Shown here piece by piece: positions 54,329 to 63,480 of a stretch of DNA of 64,000 nt. The DNA is from an uncultured Prevotellaceae bacterium. Its GTDB lineage: Bacteria > Bacteroidota > Bacteroidia > Bacteroidales > UBA3663. Below the pieces are notes generated by a model. That model saw only the letters and a list, made by a program, of their open reading frames with translations, had not been told where the DNA came from and did no database searches. The stretch is from NCBI GenBank assembly GCA_900319235.1, contig ONNR01000003.1, positions 1 through 64,000 on the forward strand, read 5' to 3'. The position numbers were made by a program, and so were the translations under genes. The first letter of the stretch is position 1; the number at the start of each line of letters is the position of its first letter.

Positions 54329-55888
54329 ATGTATCGAATCTATTTGCCGCTTCTCTTTGTGCTGTTGCTGTTCGCTTCGTGCAGCGAGCATCCCCAATTT
54401 GTGCGCAATGATATTCAGGTTTGCCAGACTGAGGGTTTCACGGGTTATTTTGTTCCCGATGGAATCGGGAGCCACGGCTTACTCTATATCGATAGGGGAA
54501 AACTCTATGCCGAAGAGCATCGAGTGGAGATTTCGAAGAGGTTTGGCAAAACTTACGTGAAAGGGGAGGAGTTGGAGAGTACGCGTTGCACGTTGACACG
54601 CTATTCCAATCCTGCTTCACACGTCATTGCCGATGGTGTGGATTACTTGCAACCGCATTTTAAGATATCCACGACCCGCGAGGTGGAGTATGGCAGAGCT
54701 ACTGGTTACTGGACTTCCCATCCCTACGACAACTCTGGCAACTATGCCAAGATAGTGATGGATAAACTGGAGGATCTTCTGGGGAATGAGCAGGGAGAGC
54801 AATCGCTTCGTTTCGATGTCTACGCACCCGATGACGAAGGAAATCACCTGCGCCCTCTGCTTGTTATGATTCACGAAGGCGCATTCTTCGCAGGCGATAA
54901 GGCAGACGAGGCGTCGAGCCGATGGTGTGAGCGATTTGCCTCATGCGGATACGTCGCTGTTTCCGTCAATTACCGTTTGGGATTCAATCTTTTCTCGGTC
55001 TCTATTTCGGAAGCTGCCTATAGAGCCCTGCAGGATGTTAATGCTGCCATCCGCTACTTGCTGTCACATCGTGTAACTTATCGTATCGATCCTGATAAGA
55101 TTTTCCTGGCAGGATGCAGTGCAGGGGCTATTGTGGCTTTGAATACGGCTTTCCTTAACGATTCGAATATCCCCGAGTCGATGAAGGAGGTTGCCGCCAA
55201 ACTGGGATCGCTTTCCTCCATCCAGGTCACTCCTGCCTATGACGAGCCTTTCACCATACGTTCTGTCGGTAATATGTGGGGTGCTGTGCTCGATCCCGAG
55301 ATTCTGAAGTCTTCGCCTACATCCGTCATCTCATTTCATGGGGCATACGACCCGGTGGTTCCTTATGGCGAGGGTATCCCCTTTGAACCTTTTGTGAAGG
55401 AATTGCTCAGGGAAATGCCAGGTGGCAGTTGGGCAGGTAGCTATCTGGCCAAGAAGGTGATGCCCGAGGTTTATGGTTCATCTTGTGTAGATGCTGAGGC
55501 CAAAAAGATTGGCAAACTTTCGGAACTGCATTCCTACAATATCCACAAGCACACGTTGGTGTGCAATGAAGACACGGGAGAATTGAATGAACTGCATGAG
55601 GAGTTCTTCAAGCTGATGAACACGTTCTTCGTCAATGAGATGATTGGGCGGCCTGTGGCTTTGCAGCATAGTTTTTCCGATTCGCAGTTGTTCTTGATCG
55701 AGCATCCCGACAATGTGAAGGATTGCAGCTGGTCGATACAAGACGGATTCATCATCGAATCGCTTAGTGCTACCCAAGTGCGTGTACTCCTCAAGGGAGA
55801 ATCGTACAACCCAGTCCTCACCGTCAAGGGCGTCTATTCTTCGGACATCGCTTTCGAGAAATCGTGGAATCTAAGGGAAGGGCTCTGA
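54329..55888 (+). CDS. Alpha/beta-hydrolase (carboxylesterase-like) lipoprotein
   Basis: This 519-residue lipoprotein has a signal ending in LLLFASCSEH. The hydrolase core starts near residue 165 (LRFDVYAPDDEGNHLRPLLV, then MIHEGAFFAGDK) and has the nucleophile Ser in LAGCSAGAIVALN (about residue 264), as in carboxylesterases and polyhydroxyalkanoate-type esterases. A His after FHGAYDPVVPYGEG probably belongs to the substrate pocket. About 150 residues precede the core and a C-terminal Por-like beta domain of about 80 residues (IEHPDNVKDCSWSIQDGFII) follows. Substrate unknown; an envelope-located esterase is likely. The start at 54329 follows the promoter. Confidence 0.75.
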   Translation: MYRIYLPLLFVLLLFASCSEHPQFVRNDIQVCQTEGFTGYFVPDGIGSHGLLYIDRGKLYAEEHRVEISKRFGKTYVKGEELESTRCTLTRYSNPASHVIADGVDYLQPHFKISTTREVEYGRATGYWTSHPYDNSGNYAKIVMDKLEDLLGNEQGEQSLRFDVYAPDDEGNHLRPLLVMIHEGAFFAGDKADEASSRWCERFASCGYVAVSVNYRLGFNLFSVSISEAAYRALQDVNAAIRYLLSHRVTYRIDPDKIFLAGCSAGAIVALNTAFLNDSNIPESMKEVAAKLGSLSSIQVTPAYDEPFTIRSVGNMWGAVLDPEILKSSPTSVISFHGAYDPVVPYGEGIPFEPFVKELLREMPGGSWAGSYLAKKVMPEVYGSSCVDAEAKKIGKLSELHSYNIHKHTLVCNEDTGELNELHEEFFKLMNTFFVNEMIGRPVALQHSFSDSQLFLIEHPDNVKDCSWSIQDGFIIESLSATQVRVLLKGESYNPVLTVKGVYSSDIAFEKSWNLREGL

Positions 55889-55936
55889 GGGGTTCAGAGA
55901 GGTTCTGAAAGGTTCAGAGAGGTTCTGAAAGGTTGA
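55888..55936 (+). repeat. 10-base tandem repeat after the esterase gene
   Basis: ggttcagaga and ggttctgaaa alternate (about four and a half 10-base units) directly after the stop codon. No inverted arm is present, but unit length and position resemble the arms of the interspersed hairpin elements. Confidence 0.75.
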
Positions 55937-55945
55937 TAAAATAAG

Positions 55946-55983
55946 TCACCCGACTTTCCAAAGGAAGGCCGGGTGATTTTTTT
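55946..55983. terminator. Terminator between convergent genes
   Basis: tcacccgactttcc (55946-55959) pairs with ggaaggccgggtga (55963-55976) around aaa, followed by seven T residues. It ends the esterase gene and may work in reverse for the antiporter gene. Confidence 0.88.
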
Positions 55984-56007
55984 GCTTATCTTGAAACCTC
56001 GTGCTTA

Positions 56008-57294
56008 TCAGATGCAGATGAGCTGCACGATGATGTAGATGGGGAGGCAGATGATGAGCGAGAACTTGAACATGTAGCCGAAGAATGATGGCATCTTGAT
56101 GCCGCTCTGTTCGGCAATCGACTTCACCATAAAGTTCGGGCCATTACCGATGTAGGTGAGAGCGCCAAAGAATACGGCACCTACGGAGATAGCCTTAAGG
56201 AATGGCTCGGCAGCAAGACCAGCGATAGTGGCATTCTCGGGAGCCATCGAGTTGAAGACGAGGGCTGTCGGCGCATTGTCGAGGAATGCAGAGAGTGAAC
56301 CAGTGCAATAGAGATACTGCCAGGGCTGTGCGAGCACATGCTGGATGGTATCCTTCATGTCGTGGAGGAACATCAGGGCAGGGGTCATGGTGGCGAAGAT
56401 GCCGACGAAGACACAAGCTACCTCCATAATTGGTACCCACGAGTAGTGGTTGGCGATACGAGTCGATTTCTTGGTGGTCACCATCGAAAGGATGATGATG
56501 AGAATGAATACCCATTCGCGCAGGAGCTTGATATAGAATGGGGCATGCTCATTGGCCATTGCAGGGATGTACTTGGCGTTGATGAACATGGTGGAGCATA
56601 CGACGCAGAGCAACCACAGGATGTTGATCTTGCCACCCAAGGCAAGCTTATGCACGTTGGTGTTGTCGGCTTCAATATTTTCTGGCGGTTCCTTCTTGTA
56701 GTAGTGACTATCTACAATGTAGTAGGTGATGAGAAGCAAAATTCCGCAGAGTGCCCATTCGGGAATGAGGTTAAGGAACCATGTGAATTCAGCACCCTTC
56801 AGGAAGAGCAGGAAGAGCGGCGGGTCGCCAAGTGGGGTGAGCAGACCACCACAGTTGGCCACGATGGCGATGAAGAACAGGATGGTGTGCGCCTTGTACT
56901 TGCGTTCCGAAATGGTCTGGATGAGCAGACGGATCAGAAGCATGGCGGCACCCGTGGTGCCCATAAATGATGCCAGCACAAAGCCGATGGCTAAAATGAT
57001 GGTGTTGGTGGTAGGGGTAGCAACGAGGTCACCCTTGATGCAGATGCCACCAGTGGTGACAAAGAGGGCCATAAGCAGGAGGATGAACGGCACGTAGTCG
57101 TAGATCATCTGATGCTCAAGCTCGTGGCTCATGCCATTGGCGATGAGCCAAATGGCAACAGGTACGCCTAAGATCAGCGAGACGTACAGCTTGTGGAGGT
57201 TGTGCTCCCACCACTCCTCCAGCCTGGTGAGCGGAAGGATGGCAATACAGAGCAGCATTACCACAAACGGGATAAGCATGTAGCCGGGAATCAT
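56008..57294 (-). CDS. NhaD-like sodium:proton antiporter (ion transporter superfamily)
   Basis: This 428-residue integral membrane protein has about 11-12 hydrophobic segments. ANCGGLLTPLGDPPLFLLFL is the conserved half-helix motif of NhaD/ArsB/CitM-type ion transporters, and its second copy is GSLSAFLDNAPTALVFNSMA. NhaD-type members exchange sodium for protons; other ions are possible. It follows the LepA gene by 35 bases and is probably cotranscribed with it. Confidence 0.82.
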   Translation of the reverse strand: MIPGYMLIPFVVMLLCIAILPLTRLEEWWEHNLHKLYVSLILGVPVAIWLIANGMSHELEHQMIYDYVPFILLLMALFVTTGGICIKGDLVATPTTNTIILAIGFVLASFMGTTGAAMLLIRLLIQTISERKYKAHTILFFIAIVANCGGLLTPLGDPPLFLLFLKGAEFTWFLNLIPEWALCGILLLITYYIVDSHYYKKEPPENIEADNTNVHKLALGGKINILWLLCVVCSTMFINAKYIPAMANEHAPFYIKLLREWVFILIIILSMVTTKKSTRIANHYSWVPIMEVACVFVGIFATMTPALMFLHDMKDTIQHVLAQPWQYLYCTGSLSAFLDNAPTALVFNSMAPENATIAGLAAEPFLKAISVGAVFFGALTYIGNGPNFMVKSIAEQSGIKMPSFFGYMFKFSLIICLPIYIIVQLICI

Positions 57295-57329
57295 AGTATA
57301 AAAATATTTTATGTGTAAAGTGATTTGTC

Positions 57330-59162
57330 TTAATCAAGCTTGAGAACAGCGAGGAAGGCGGTCTGTGGCACTTCGACTCGTCCAATCTGTTTCATACGCT
57401 TCTTGCCGCGCTTCTGGGCTTCGAGCAGCTTGCGCTTGCGACTCACGTCGCCTCCGTAGCACTTGGCCGTCACATCCTTGCGCACCTGTTTGATGGTCTC
57501 ACGTGCAATGATCTTTGCACCGATGGCTGCCTGCACGGCCACGTCGAACTGCTGGCGTGGAATGAGTTCCTTGAGCTTCTCGCACATGCGTCGTCCGAAA
57601 GGCACGGCGTTATCTACGTGGGTAAGCGTCGAAAGTGCATCGACTTGCTCACCGTTGAGTAGGATGTCAAGCTTGACGAGTTTCGAAGGCCGGTAGTCGT
57701 GGATGTAGTAGTCGAACGAAGCATAGCCCTTCGAGATGGACTTGAGCTTGTCGTAGAAATCGATGACAATTTCGCCGAGAGGTAGGTCGAAATAGATCTC
57801 CACACGGTTGCCCGATATATACTTTTGCTCGACCAGCACGCCACGCTTGTCGAGGCAGAGTTTCATAATGCCTCCGATGAAGTCGGTCTGCGTGATGATG
57901 GTGGCGCGGATATATGGCTCCTCGATGTGCTCGATGAGCATCAGGTCAGGCATACCCGAAGGATTGTGAATTTCGGTCTCTACGCCGTGCTTGTCGAAGA
58001 CCTTGTAGGAAACGTTGGGCACGGTGGTGATGACGTCCATATCGAATTCACGACCCAGTCGCTCCTGGATGATTTCCATATGGAGTAGACCTAAGAAGCC
58101 GCAGCGGAAGCCGAAGCCAAGCGCCAGTGACGATTCGGGCACAAACGACAGCGAAGCATCGTTGAGTTGCAGTTTTTCGAGCGAGGAACGCAGGTCCTCG
58201 TAATCTTCGGGATCGATGGGATAGACACCGGCGAAGACCATTGGCTTGACTTCCTCGAAACCTTCGATAGCTGCATCGCACGGACGCTTGACGTGGGTGA
58301 TGGTGTCGCCCACACGTACCTCGGTCGATGTCTTGATGCCTGAGCAGATGTAGCCTACATCGCCACAACCAACCTCGGCACGTGGTTCCATGTCCATGCG
58401 CAGGATGCCCACTTCGTCGGCATCATACTCGCGGTCGGTGCTCACAAACTTCACCTTGTCGCCCTTGCGGATCGAACCATTGACAACCTTGAAGTAGCCG
58501 ATGACACCTTTGTAGCTATTATAGACCGAGTCGAAGATGAGTGCCTGCAGTGGAGCATCGGGATCACCGGTGGGAGCGGGGATGCGCTCAACGATGGCCT
58601 CCAGGATTTCGGGAACACCCATTCCTGTTTTGCCAGAAGCGCGCAGTATCTCGTCGCGGTCGCAGCCGAGGAGTTCCACAATTTCATCTTCCACGAGTTC
58701 GGGCATGGCGCTGTCGAGGTCACACTTGTTGATCACGGGGATGATCTCGAGGTTGTGGTCGATGGCCATATAGAGGTTCGAGATGGTCTGTGCCTGGATG
58801 CCCTGCGTTCCATCGACAATGAGCAGTGCGCCTTCGCAGGCGGCAATGGAACGGCTTACTTCGTAGCTGAAGTCAACGTGACCAGGAGTGTCGATGAGGT
58901 TGAGGATATATTTGCCGGCGGGTGCAGGCTTGCCGATGCGCAGCGGGTCATCTACGTTGCGTGGCTCATAGTTGTAGTCCATCTGGATGGCGTGGCTCTT
59001 GATAGTGATGCCACGTTCGCGCTCCAGATCCATATTGTCGAGAATCTGCGCCTGCATGTCACGCTCGGCCACAGTCTTCGTGCACTCCAGCAGACGATCT
59101 GCCAGGGTGGATTTGCCGTGGTCAATGTGTGCGATGATACAGAAGTTGCGGATATTTTTCAT
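57330..59162 (-). CDS. lepA: Translation elongation factor 4 (LepA)
   Basis: This 610-residue ribosome-binding GTPase shows G1 AHIDHGKST, the switch region [15 protein letters not shown]3 DTPGH and G4 NKCD. After the EF-G-like domains come the LepA-specific C-terminal domain ([34 protein letters not shown]). Length and motifs fit the family well. It acts on stalled or mistranslocated ribosomes. The -7 box TATATTTG is at 59186-59193 on the minus strand. Confidence 0.97.
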   Translation of the reverse strand: MKNIRNFCIIAHIDHGKSTLADRLLECTKTVAERDMQAQILDNMDLERERGITIKSHAIQMDYNYEPRNVDDPLRIGKPAPAGKYILNLIDTPGHVDFSYEVSRSIAACEGALLIVDGTQGIQAQTISNLYMAIDHNLEIIPVINKCDLDSAMPELVEDEIVELLGCDRDEILRASGKTGMGVPEILEAIVERIPAPTGDPDAPLQALIFDSVYNSYKGVIGYFKVVNGSIRKGDKVKFVSTDREYDADEVGILRMDMEPRAEVGCGDVGYICSGIKTSTEVRVGDTITHVKRPCDAAIEGFEEVKPMVFAGVYPIDPEDYEDLRSSLEKLQLNDASLSFVPESSLALGFGFRCGFLGLLHMEIIQERLGREFDMDVITTVPNVSYKVFDKHGVETEIHNPSGMPDLMLIEHIEEPYIRATIITQTDFIGGIMKLCLDKRGVLVEQKYISGNRVEIYFDLPLGEIVIDFYDKLKSISKGYASFDYYIHDYRPSKLVKLDILLNGEQVDALSTLTHVDNAVPFGRRMCEKLKELIPRQQFDVAVQAAIGAKIIARETIKQVRKDVTAKCYGGDVSRKRKLLEAQKRGKKRMKQIGRVEVPQTAFLAVLKLD

Positions 59163-59185
59163 TCAAAACATTACAATTACGGGCG

Positions 59186-59193
59186 CAAATATA
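59186..59193 (-). promoter_or_regulatory. -7 box of the lepA gene
   Basis: TATATTTG on the minus strand, 24 bases upstream of the start codon. Confidence 0.65.
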
Positions 59194-59218
59194 ATCAAAA
59201 ACTGCGAGATGTCCAAAT

Positions 59219-61807
59219 TTATTGGCAAATTATTGTGATAGATTGGTCCTTAAGCCCGTCAGATGACACCTTCAGCAACGAATTGCCAGGGGTTTCGGTG
59301 GCCTTTAGTATTGCCATGGCCTGTCCGCGGAACAGTCGAGGAGTGAGGCTTCCGAACGACTCCATATCATCGGGCTGGGCGTTTCCACTGCCTACCAGTT
59401 GCTGGGCGGGCGAAGGTTGGAGGTTGATGCGTCTTCCCGTCTCGGGGACAAGACGACCTTGACTGTCGACGAGTTCGATGAGCACGTAGCAGAGGTCCTG
59501 CCCGTCGGCCTTGAGCGTGGTCCTACTGGGTGTGAGTCGTAGTTCGACGGGACGCCCTGGAGTGATGAGTGTGGCGGGAGAGAGTCCGTGATGGCTGCTG
59601 TGAGAATAGTGGGCGGAGTCGCTGCGCACAAGGTTTGCCTTGTTATGGTTGCGAGCGTGAAGCTTGCCTGGCTGGTACTTCACCATGGCATGTCCCATAT
59701 AGGTGGTATCGTTGATGGCCACTTCAGCTACGAGACTATCGCCGAGGAAGAGAGAGACAAGGGAGTCGCGGCTATAGACATTGACGCGCACACTGTCGCC
59801 TTCGCAGCCGGGTTGATACCATTGGTGTTCTTCGTCCATCCAGCCCCAATAGCTGATACTGGGACGTTCACCACCCTTGCGCGAAGGTTCCACGTTGATG
59901 GCCAAAGGATAGTCACCGCACACCACATCGTGGTAGTAGCTTTGCGGCTTGCGTTGCCCGATGAGGTCCAGATCGCCGCACCATCCGTTGAACCAAGGCC
60001 AGGGCATGAAGAAATGGACGTTCTCCTGTGCGTCCTTGGTGAGGCAGTTGGCGATGCCGGCTTCGCCGATGTAGTCCATACCGGTCCAGATGAAGTCGCC
60101 GATAACCCATGGCAGGTCTTCGCATCGACGCCAGTCGGAGGCAAGTTCGCAGACCACCGTTTCGGAGCCGTACATCACGCGACGAGGTGCCTCACGATGC
60201 TCGGGCTCATAGTTCCAGACGCGATAATTGTAGCCCGACACGTCGAGCGAACGGGTGGCAGGCTCGATGGAGAGACGAGCGGTGCGATCCTTGTTCCAGA
60301 TGGAGTTGATGCCCATAGTGACAGGACGCGTATGGTCTAGGTCGAGGATGGCAGCACGCAGACGGGCCGCGATGACGATGCCGAGCGAGTCAGCGCGCTC
60401 GGGTATCTCGTTGCCGATGGAGTACATGATGACCGATGGATGATTGCGGTCGCGACGCACGAGGCTCTGCATGTCGTGGGTCGAAAGGCTGTCGAAGTAG
60501 AGATGATAATCCTGCTTGTTCTTCGTGCGGTGCCACATGTCGAAAGCCTCGTCGATGACGAGCATGCCCTGTCGGTCGCATTCGTTCATCAGCGATTCGG
60601 ACATCGGGTTGTGGCTGCCACGGATGGCGTTGAAACCTGCCTGCTTGAGCAATTCCACCTTTCGTTGTTCTGCACGGTCGTATGCGCGGGCTCCCAGCAG
60701 ACCGTTGTCGTGATGCACACAGGCTCCACGTAGCAGTGTCTTGCGACCATTGAGCAGAAAACCATTGTCGGCAGAGAATTCGATGGTGCGTATGCCGAAG
60801 GGAATCTTGATTTCGTCGGCATTGGCGCCATGGCGTGCTGCGATGCGCAAGGTATAGAGGACGGGATGATCACAGCTCCAGAGATAGACATTCTGCACTT
60901 TGAGTTTCTTCTCGAAGGATGCTGCATTGCCTTCGGCTACCACCATATCTTCGGCTTGAGCCACGATGGTGTTTCCGTCGGGGGCAATGAGTTCGATGGA
61001 GTAGCGTATCATCTCTTCGCCCAGCATTTCTTCGGGCATGTAGTTGGCGATGTTGGCAGTGACATCGATTTCAGCTTCCTCAGCCATCTGATAGTCGGGA
61101 CTGATACCGCTGATGCCGGTGGTATGGACAAAGGTTTGCCACGTATCGAGTTTCAGGGGATCGGTGATGATGAGCCAGACGTGTCGATAGATGCCGGCAC
61201 CGGCATACCAGCGCGAGTTTCGTCCCTCGTTGACGACCTGTACGGTGATGAAGTTGTCTGTTTCTCCATTGAAATGACCTTCCGCATCGCGAAGCAGATA
61301 GTCGGTGATGTCGAAGCGGAAGGTGGAGTAGCCGTACATGTTGCTGCCCACTTCCTGACCATTCACCCAAAGGCGAGTCTGGTTGTATGCTCCTTCGAAA
61401 TAGAGTTCTACACGCTGGTTGCTGTTGATGCTATAGCGTTGGTTCTGAAGCTGAAGTTTCTTGACGTACCAACCTTCTCCACCCAGTGTCCATCCTGTCG
61501 ATGCCTTGCCCGGAGATGTCTGTGCAAAAGGCCCGATGACCTGCATTGTGTCGGGCACATTATTGATTCGTCGGTCGCGTGGGAGGGCTGCAAAGTCATG
61601 GGGCAACGAGATACGCTGCCAACCCAACGTGTCGTAATGACTTGCATTGTAGTTTATTGCCTCGGGGTGGGACCCTTCGATGAAGTACCAGTCGCTGTCG
61701 AAAAGTACGCGCCGTGGCGTCGTACTACGCGTCAGAACCTGCACGGCAATGTAACCTATAGCCAATAGGGCAACGATGATAAGGAGGATGAGTGGTTTCT
61801 GCTTCAT
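59219..61807 (-). CDS. Glycoside hydrolase family 2 (beta-galactosidase type)
   Basis: This 862-residue protein has an N-terminal membrane anchor (LILLIIVALLAIGYIAVQVL). The jelly-roll sugar-binding domain contains DSDWYFIEGS and WYVKKLQLQ (about residues 35-215), then an Ig-like domain and the barrel follow. The acid/base is the Glu of YSIGNEIPERA (about 467) and the nucleophile the Glu of MYGSETVV (about 549). A C-terminal Ig-like domain of the DUF4982 kind and a further beta domain follow. Related enzymes include beta-galactosidases, beta-glucuronidases and beta-mannosidases; overall layout favours beta-galactosidase. It stands alone and has no SusC/SusD pair beside it. Confidence 0.88.
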   Translation of the reverse strand: MKQKPLILLIIVALLAIGYIAVQVLTRSTTPRRVLFDSDWYFIEGSHPEAINYNASHYDTLGWQRISLPHDFAALPRDRRINNVPDTMQVIGPFAQTSPGKASTGWTLGGEGWYVKKLQLQNQRYSINSNQRVELYFEGAYNQTRLWVNGQEVGSNMYGYSTFRFDITDYLLRDAEGHFNGETDNFITVQVVNEGRNSRWYAGAGIYRHVWLIITDPLKLDTWQTFVHTTGISGISPDYQMAEEAEIDVTANIANYMPEEMLGEEMIRYSIELIAPDGNTIVAQAEDMVVAEGNAASFEKKLKVQNVYLWSCDHPVLYTLRIAARHGANADEIKIPFGIRTIEFSADNGFLLNGRKTLLRGACVHHDNGLLGARAYDRAEQRKVELLKQAGFNAIRGSHNPMSESLMNECDRQGMLVIDEAFDMWHRTKNKQDYHLYFDSLSTHDMQSLVRRDRNHPSVIMYSIGNEIPERADSLGIVIAARLRAAILDLDHTRPVTMGINSIWNKDRTARLSIEPATRSLDVSGYNYRVWNYEPEHREAPRRVMYGSETVVCELASDWRRCEDLPWVIGDFIWTGMDYIGEAGIANCLTKDAQENVHFFMPWPWFNGWCGDLDLIGQRKPQSYYHDVVCGDYPLAINVEPSRKGGERPSISYWGWMDEEHQWYQPGCEGDSVRVNVYSRDSLVSLFLGDSLVAEVAINDTTYMGHAMVKYQPGKLHARNHNKANLVRSDSAHYSHSSHHGLSPATLITPGRPVELRLTPSRTTLKADGQDLCYVLIELVDSQGRLVPETGRRINLQPSPAQQLVGSGNAQPDDMESFGSLTPRLFRGQAMAILKATETPGNSLLKVSSDGLKDQSITIICQ

Positions 61808-61841
61808 AGTGTGTCAAAGGGGCATGTGTCAAAATGCAGGG

Positions 61842-61849
61842 CAAAGATA
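61842..61849 (-). promoter_or_regulatory. -7 box of the GH2 gene
   Basis: TATCTTTG on the minus strand, about 35 bases before the start codon. Between them tgtcaaa occurs twice. Confidence 0.6.
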
Positions 61850-62045
61850 CGTGTTTTTTCAATACGATGGTACAAAATGCCCTGTTTTTTTGCATCGATC
61901 TTCTTTATTTTCCTTTTGCTTCAGTTTTTCCCCTTTTCCCTTTCATAATTCTATTGTGTTCGAGATCTCCACAGGTTGGTATTCTACCTATAGTAATACA
62001 GTCGAATGGGGTCAATAACTATGAGTTTTGCATTTGTGTTTCGAG

Positions 62046-62462
62046 TTATTTTAGCAACTTCTTCGCAAAATAACAAATGATATAGACAGGTAATACCGTG
62101 ATAATGCACCACCCGATAGTAAACAATAATATCCAGTCTCTATCATTACCCGACGATATATTGTTAGTAGCCAATGTAATGACGATGAACGAAATGGCTA
62201 TGGCGATGTAGAGCTTTGAAAAAGCGGACGATTTCTTCGTTTTTATGAATGGAGTCGCTATCATTGTACCCAAAACAAAGTGAACAATACAAGCTAACCC
62301 AATTTGGGGGAATTCGAGCCAGTTATTGTGCGCAATTCCGAACCAAATTGCGGTAGCGATTAAATAGGTGAGAATGCCAGCACTGATTGAAGCCAATATT
62401 AACAGCCAATAGTTTTTGTCGGAAACAGTCTTCTTGATTGACGAGATATAACTTGATAGCAT
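62046..62462 (-). CDS. Small four-helix membrane protein, unknown
   Basis: This 138-residue protein has four hydrophobic segments (WLLILASISAGILTYLIATA, IGLACIVHFVLGTMIA, LYIAIAISFIVITLA, WILLFTIGWCIITVLPVYII) and a lysine-rich C-terminus. Two upstream ATG codons (62507, 62495) lie in or directly after the -7 box at 62505-62512, so the start at 62462 is preferred. No family recognised with confidence; the pattern resembles DUF3021-like membrane proteins, which is a weak guess. AT-rich compared with the genes before it. Confidence 0.65.
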   Translation of the reverse strand: MLSSYISSIKKTVSDKNYWLLILASISAGILTYLIATAIWFGIAHNNWLEFPQIGLACIVHFVLGTMIATPFIKTKKSSAFSKLYIAIAISFIVITLATNNISSGNDRDWILLFTIGWCIITVLPVYIICYFAKKLLK

Positions 62463-62504
62463 GCTTAGAATTTTTAAATTGTTTTTTTTTTTCATTCTTT
62501 GGTA

Positions 62505-62512
62505 CAAAGATA
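62505..62512 (-). promoter_or_regulatory. -7 box of the four-helix membrane protein gene
   Basis: TATCTTTG on the minus strand; its position excludes the start codon at 62507. Confidence 0.65.
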
Positions 62513-62554
62513 CAAATTATTTCGAAAAGTTCGCCATCATTGGCAAAAAAATAT

Positions 62555-63379
62555 TTACAGTACGACTATATGTCCGGTTTTGCCAAATTTGAATTTAAAT
62601 ATGGTTTCATCATCGTCGTTAATACCTTCTGCTTTTTTGACCTCATCTGGGATAATAACGTCAGACGATAGAGTTTTTGAGTGCCTATAGAAATTATTGT
62701 GCTTATCTTTATATGTATAAGCACCCATAGAAACACCATCGTCGCCCCCTCCATAATAGTAGAATAATAGAGCGATAGACGTTATCTTATTCTCTGACAT
62801 ATTAACAAGATAAACATCCCTGTTAATATAATAATCTACCCAAGAACTATCTCTATCTTTCCCAAATGTTGTCATAAACAAGAAACTATCAAACGTCTGG
62901 GATAGTTTTACTTGTCCACAATAATACAAGGAATATCCTTCTATAATATTCTTGATCATTTCCTCTTTCGAAGGATAGAATTCTTTCATATATTCAGACC
63001 ATCCGTTGACAATATCAAAGTTGGCAAATACCTTGAAGATATCAGTCGGCATACGTTCTTTCCTTTTGAAAGATCCCAATTCGGAGTAAGTCTTAGGGTA
63101 CACGAAATCTTCTATTTCTTTGTCTTTTTTATTTAACAAGAATGGAATCAATTTTGTGTCCTCAAATTCAATGTTTTCAAACTGAAAACGAGACTTGCTT
63201 TTATACAAAATATTATATTGGATGATTGCATCTTGATCTTTATCTGAATCATTCGGAATTGCTTTATCGTTCTTAGACGATATTGAAGGACGAGATGAAT
63301 AGCAATGAGAGTAAATTCCAAAACCAATGGAACATATTAAAGCGATTGTTATCGAGAGTAGAATTGTCGTTTTTTTCAT
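62555..63379 (-). CDS. Exported protein of unknown function
   Basis: This 274-residue protein has an N-terminal hydrophobic segment (ILLSITIALICSIGFGIY) that serves as signal or anchor. The rest is hydrophilic and charged, without a recognised domain; features include YPKTYSELGSFKRKERM and IALLFYYYGGGDDGVSMGAY. The start at 63379 lies 47 bases after the -7 box at 63426-63433. AT-rich like the neighbouring small membrane protein, so both may be acquired genes. Confidence 0.7.
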   Translation of the reverse strand: MKKTTILLSITIALICSIGFGIYSHCYSSRPSISSKNDKAIPNDSDKDQDAIIQYNILYKSKSRFQFENIEFEDTKLIPFLLNKKDKEIEDFVYPKTYSELGSFKRKERMPTDIFKVFANFDIVNGWSEYMKEFYPSKEEMIKNIIEGYSLYYCGQVKLSQTFDSFLFMTTFGKDRDSSWVDYYINRDVYLVNMSENKITSIALLFYYYGGGDDGVSMGAYTYKDKHNNFYRHSKTLSSDVIIPDEVKKAEGINDDDETIFKFKFGKTGHIVVL

Positions 63380-63425
63380 AGCTCCTGGTATTTTGATGAT
63401 TATTTTATGTTTTGTTCTGATGCAA

Positions 63426-63433
63426 CAAAGATA
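63426..63433 (-). promoter_or_regulatory. -7 box of the unknown exported protein gene
   Basis: TATCTTTG on the minus strand. The hairpin array starts about 48 bases further upstream. Confidence 0.65.
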
Positions 63434-63480
63434 ATGATTCATGAATTATTTTCCAAATAATAATCAAGTTTTCTTGAAAA

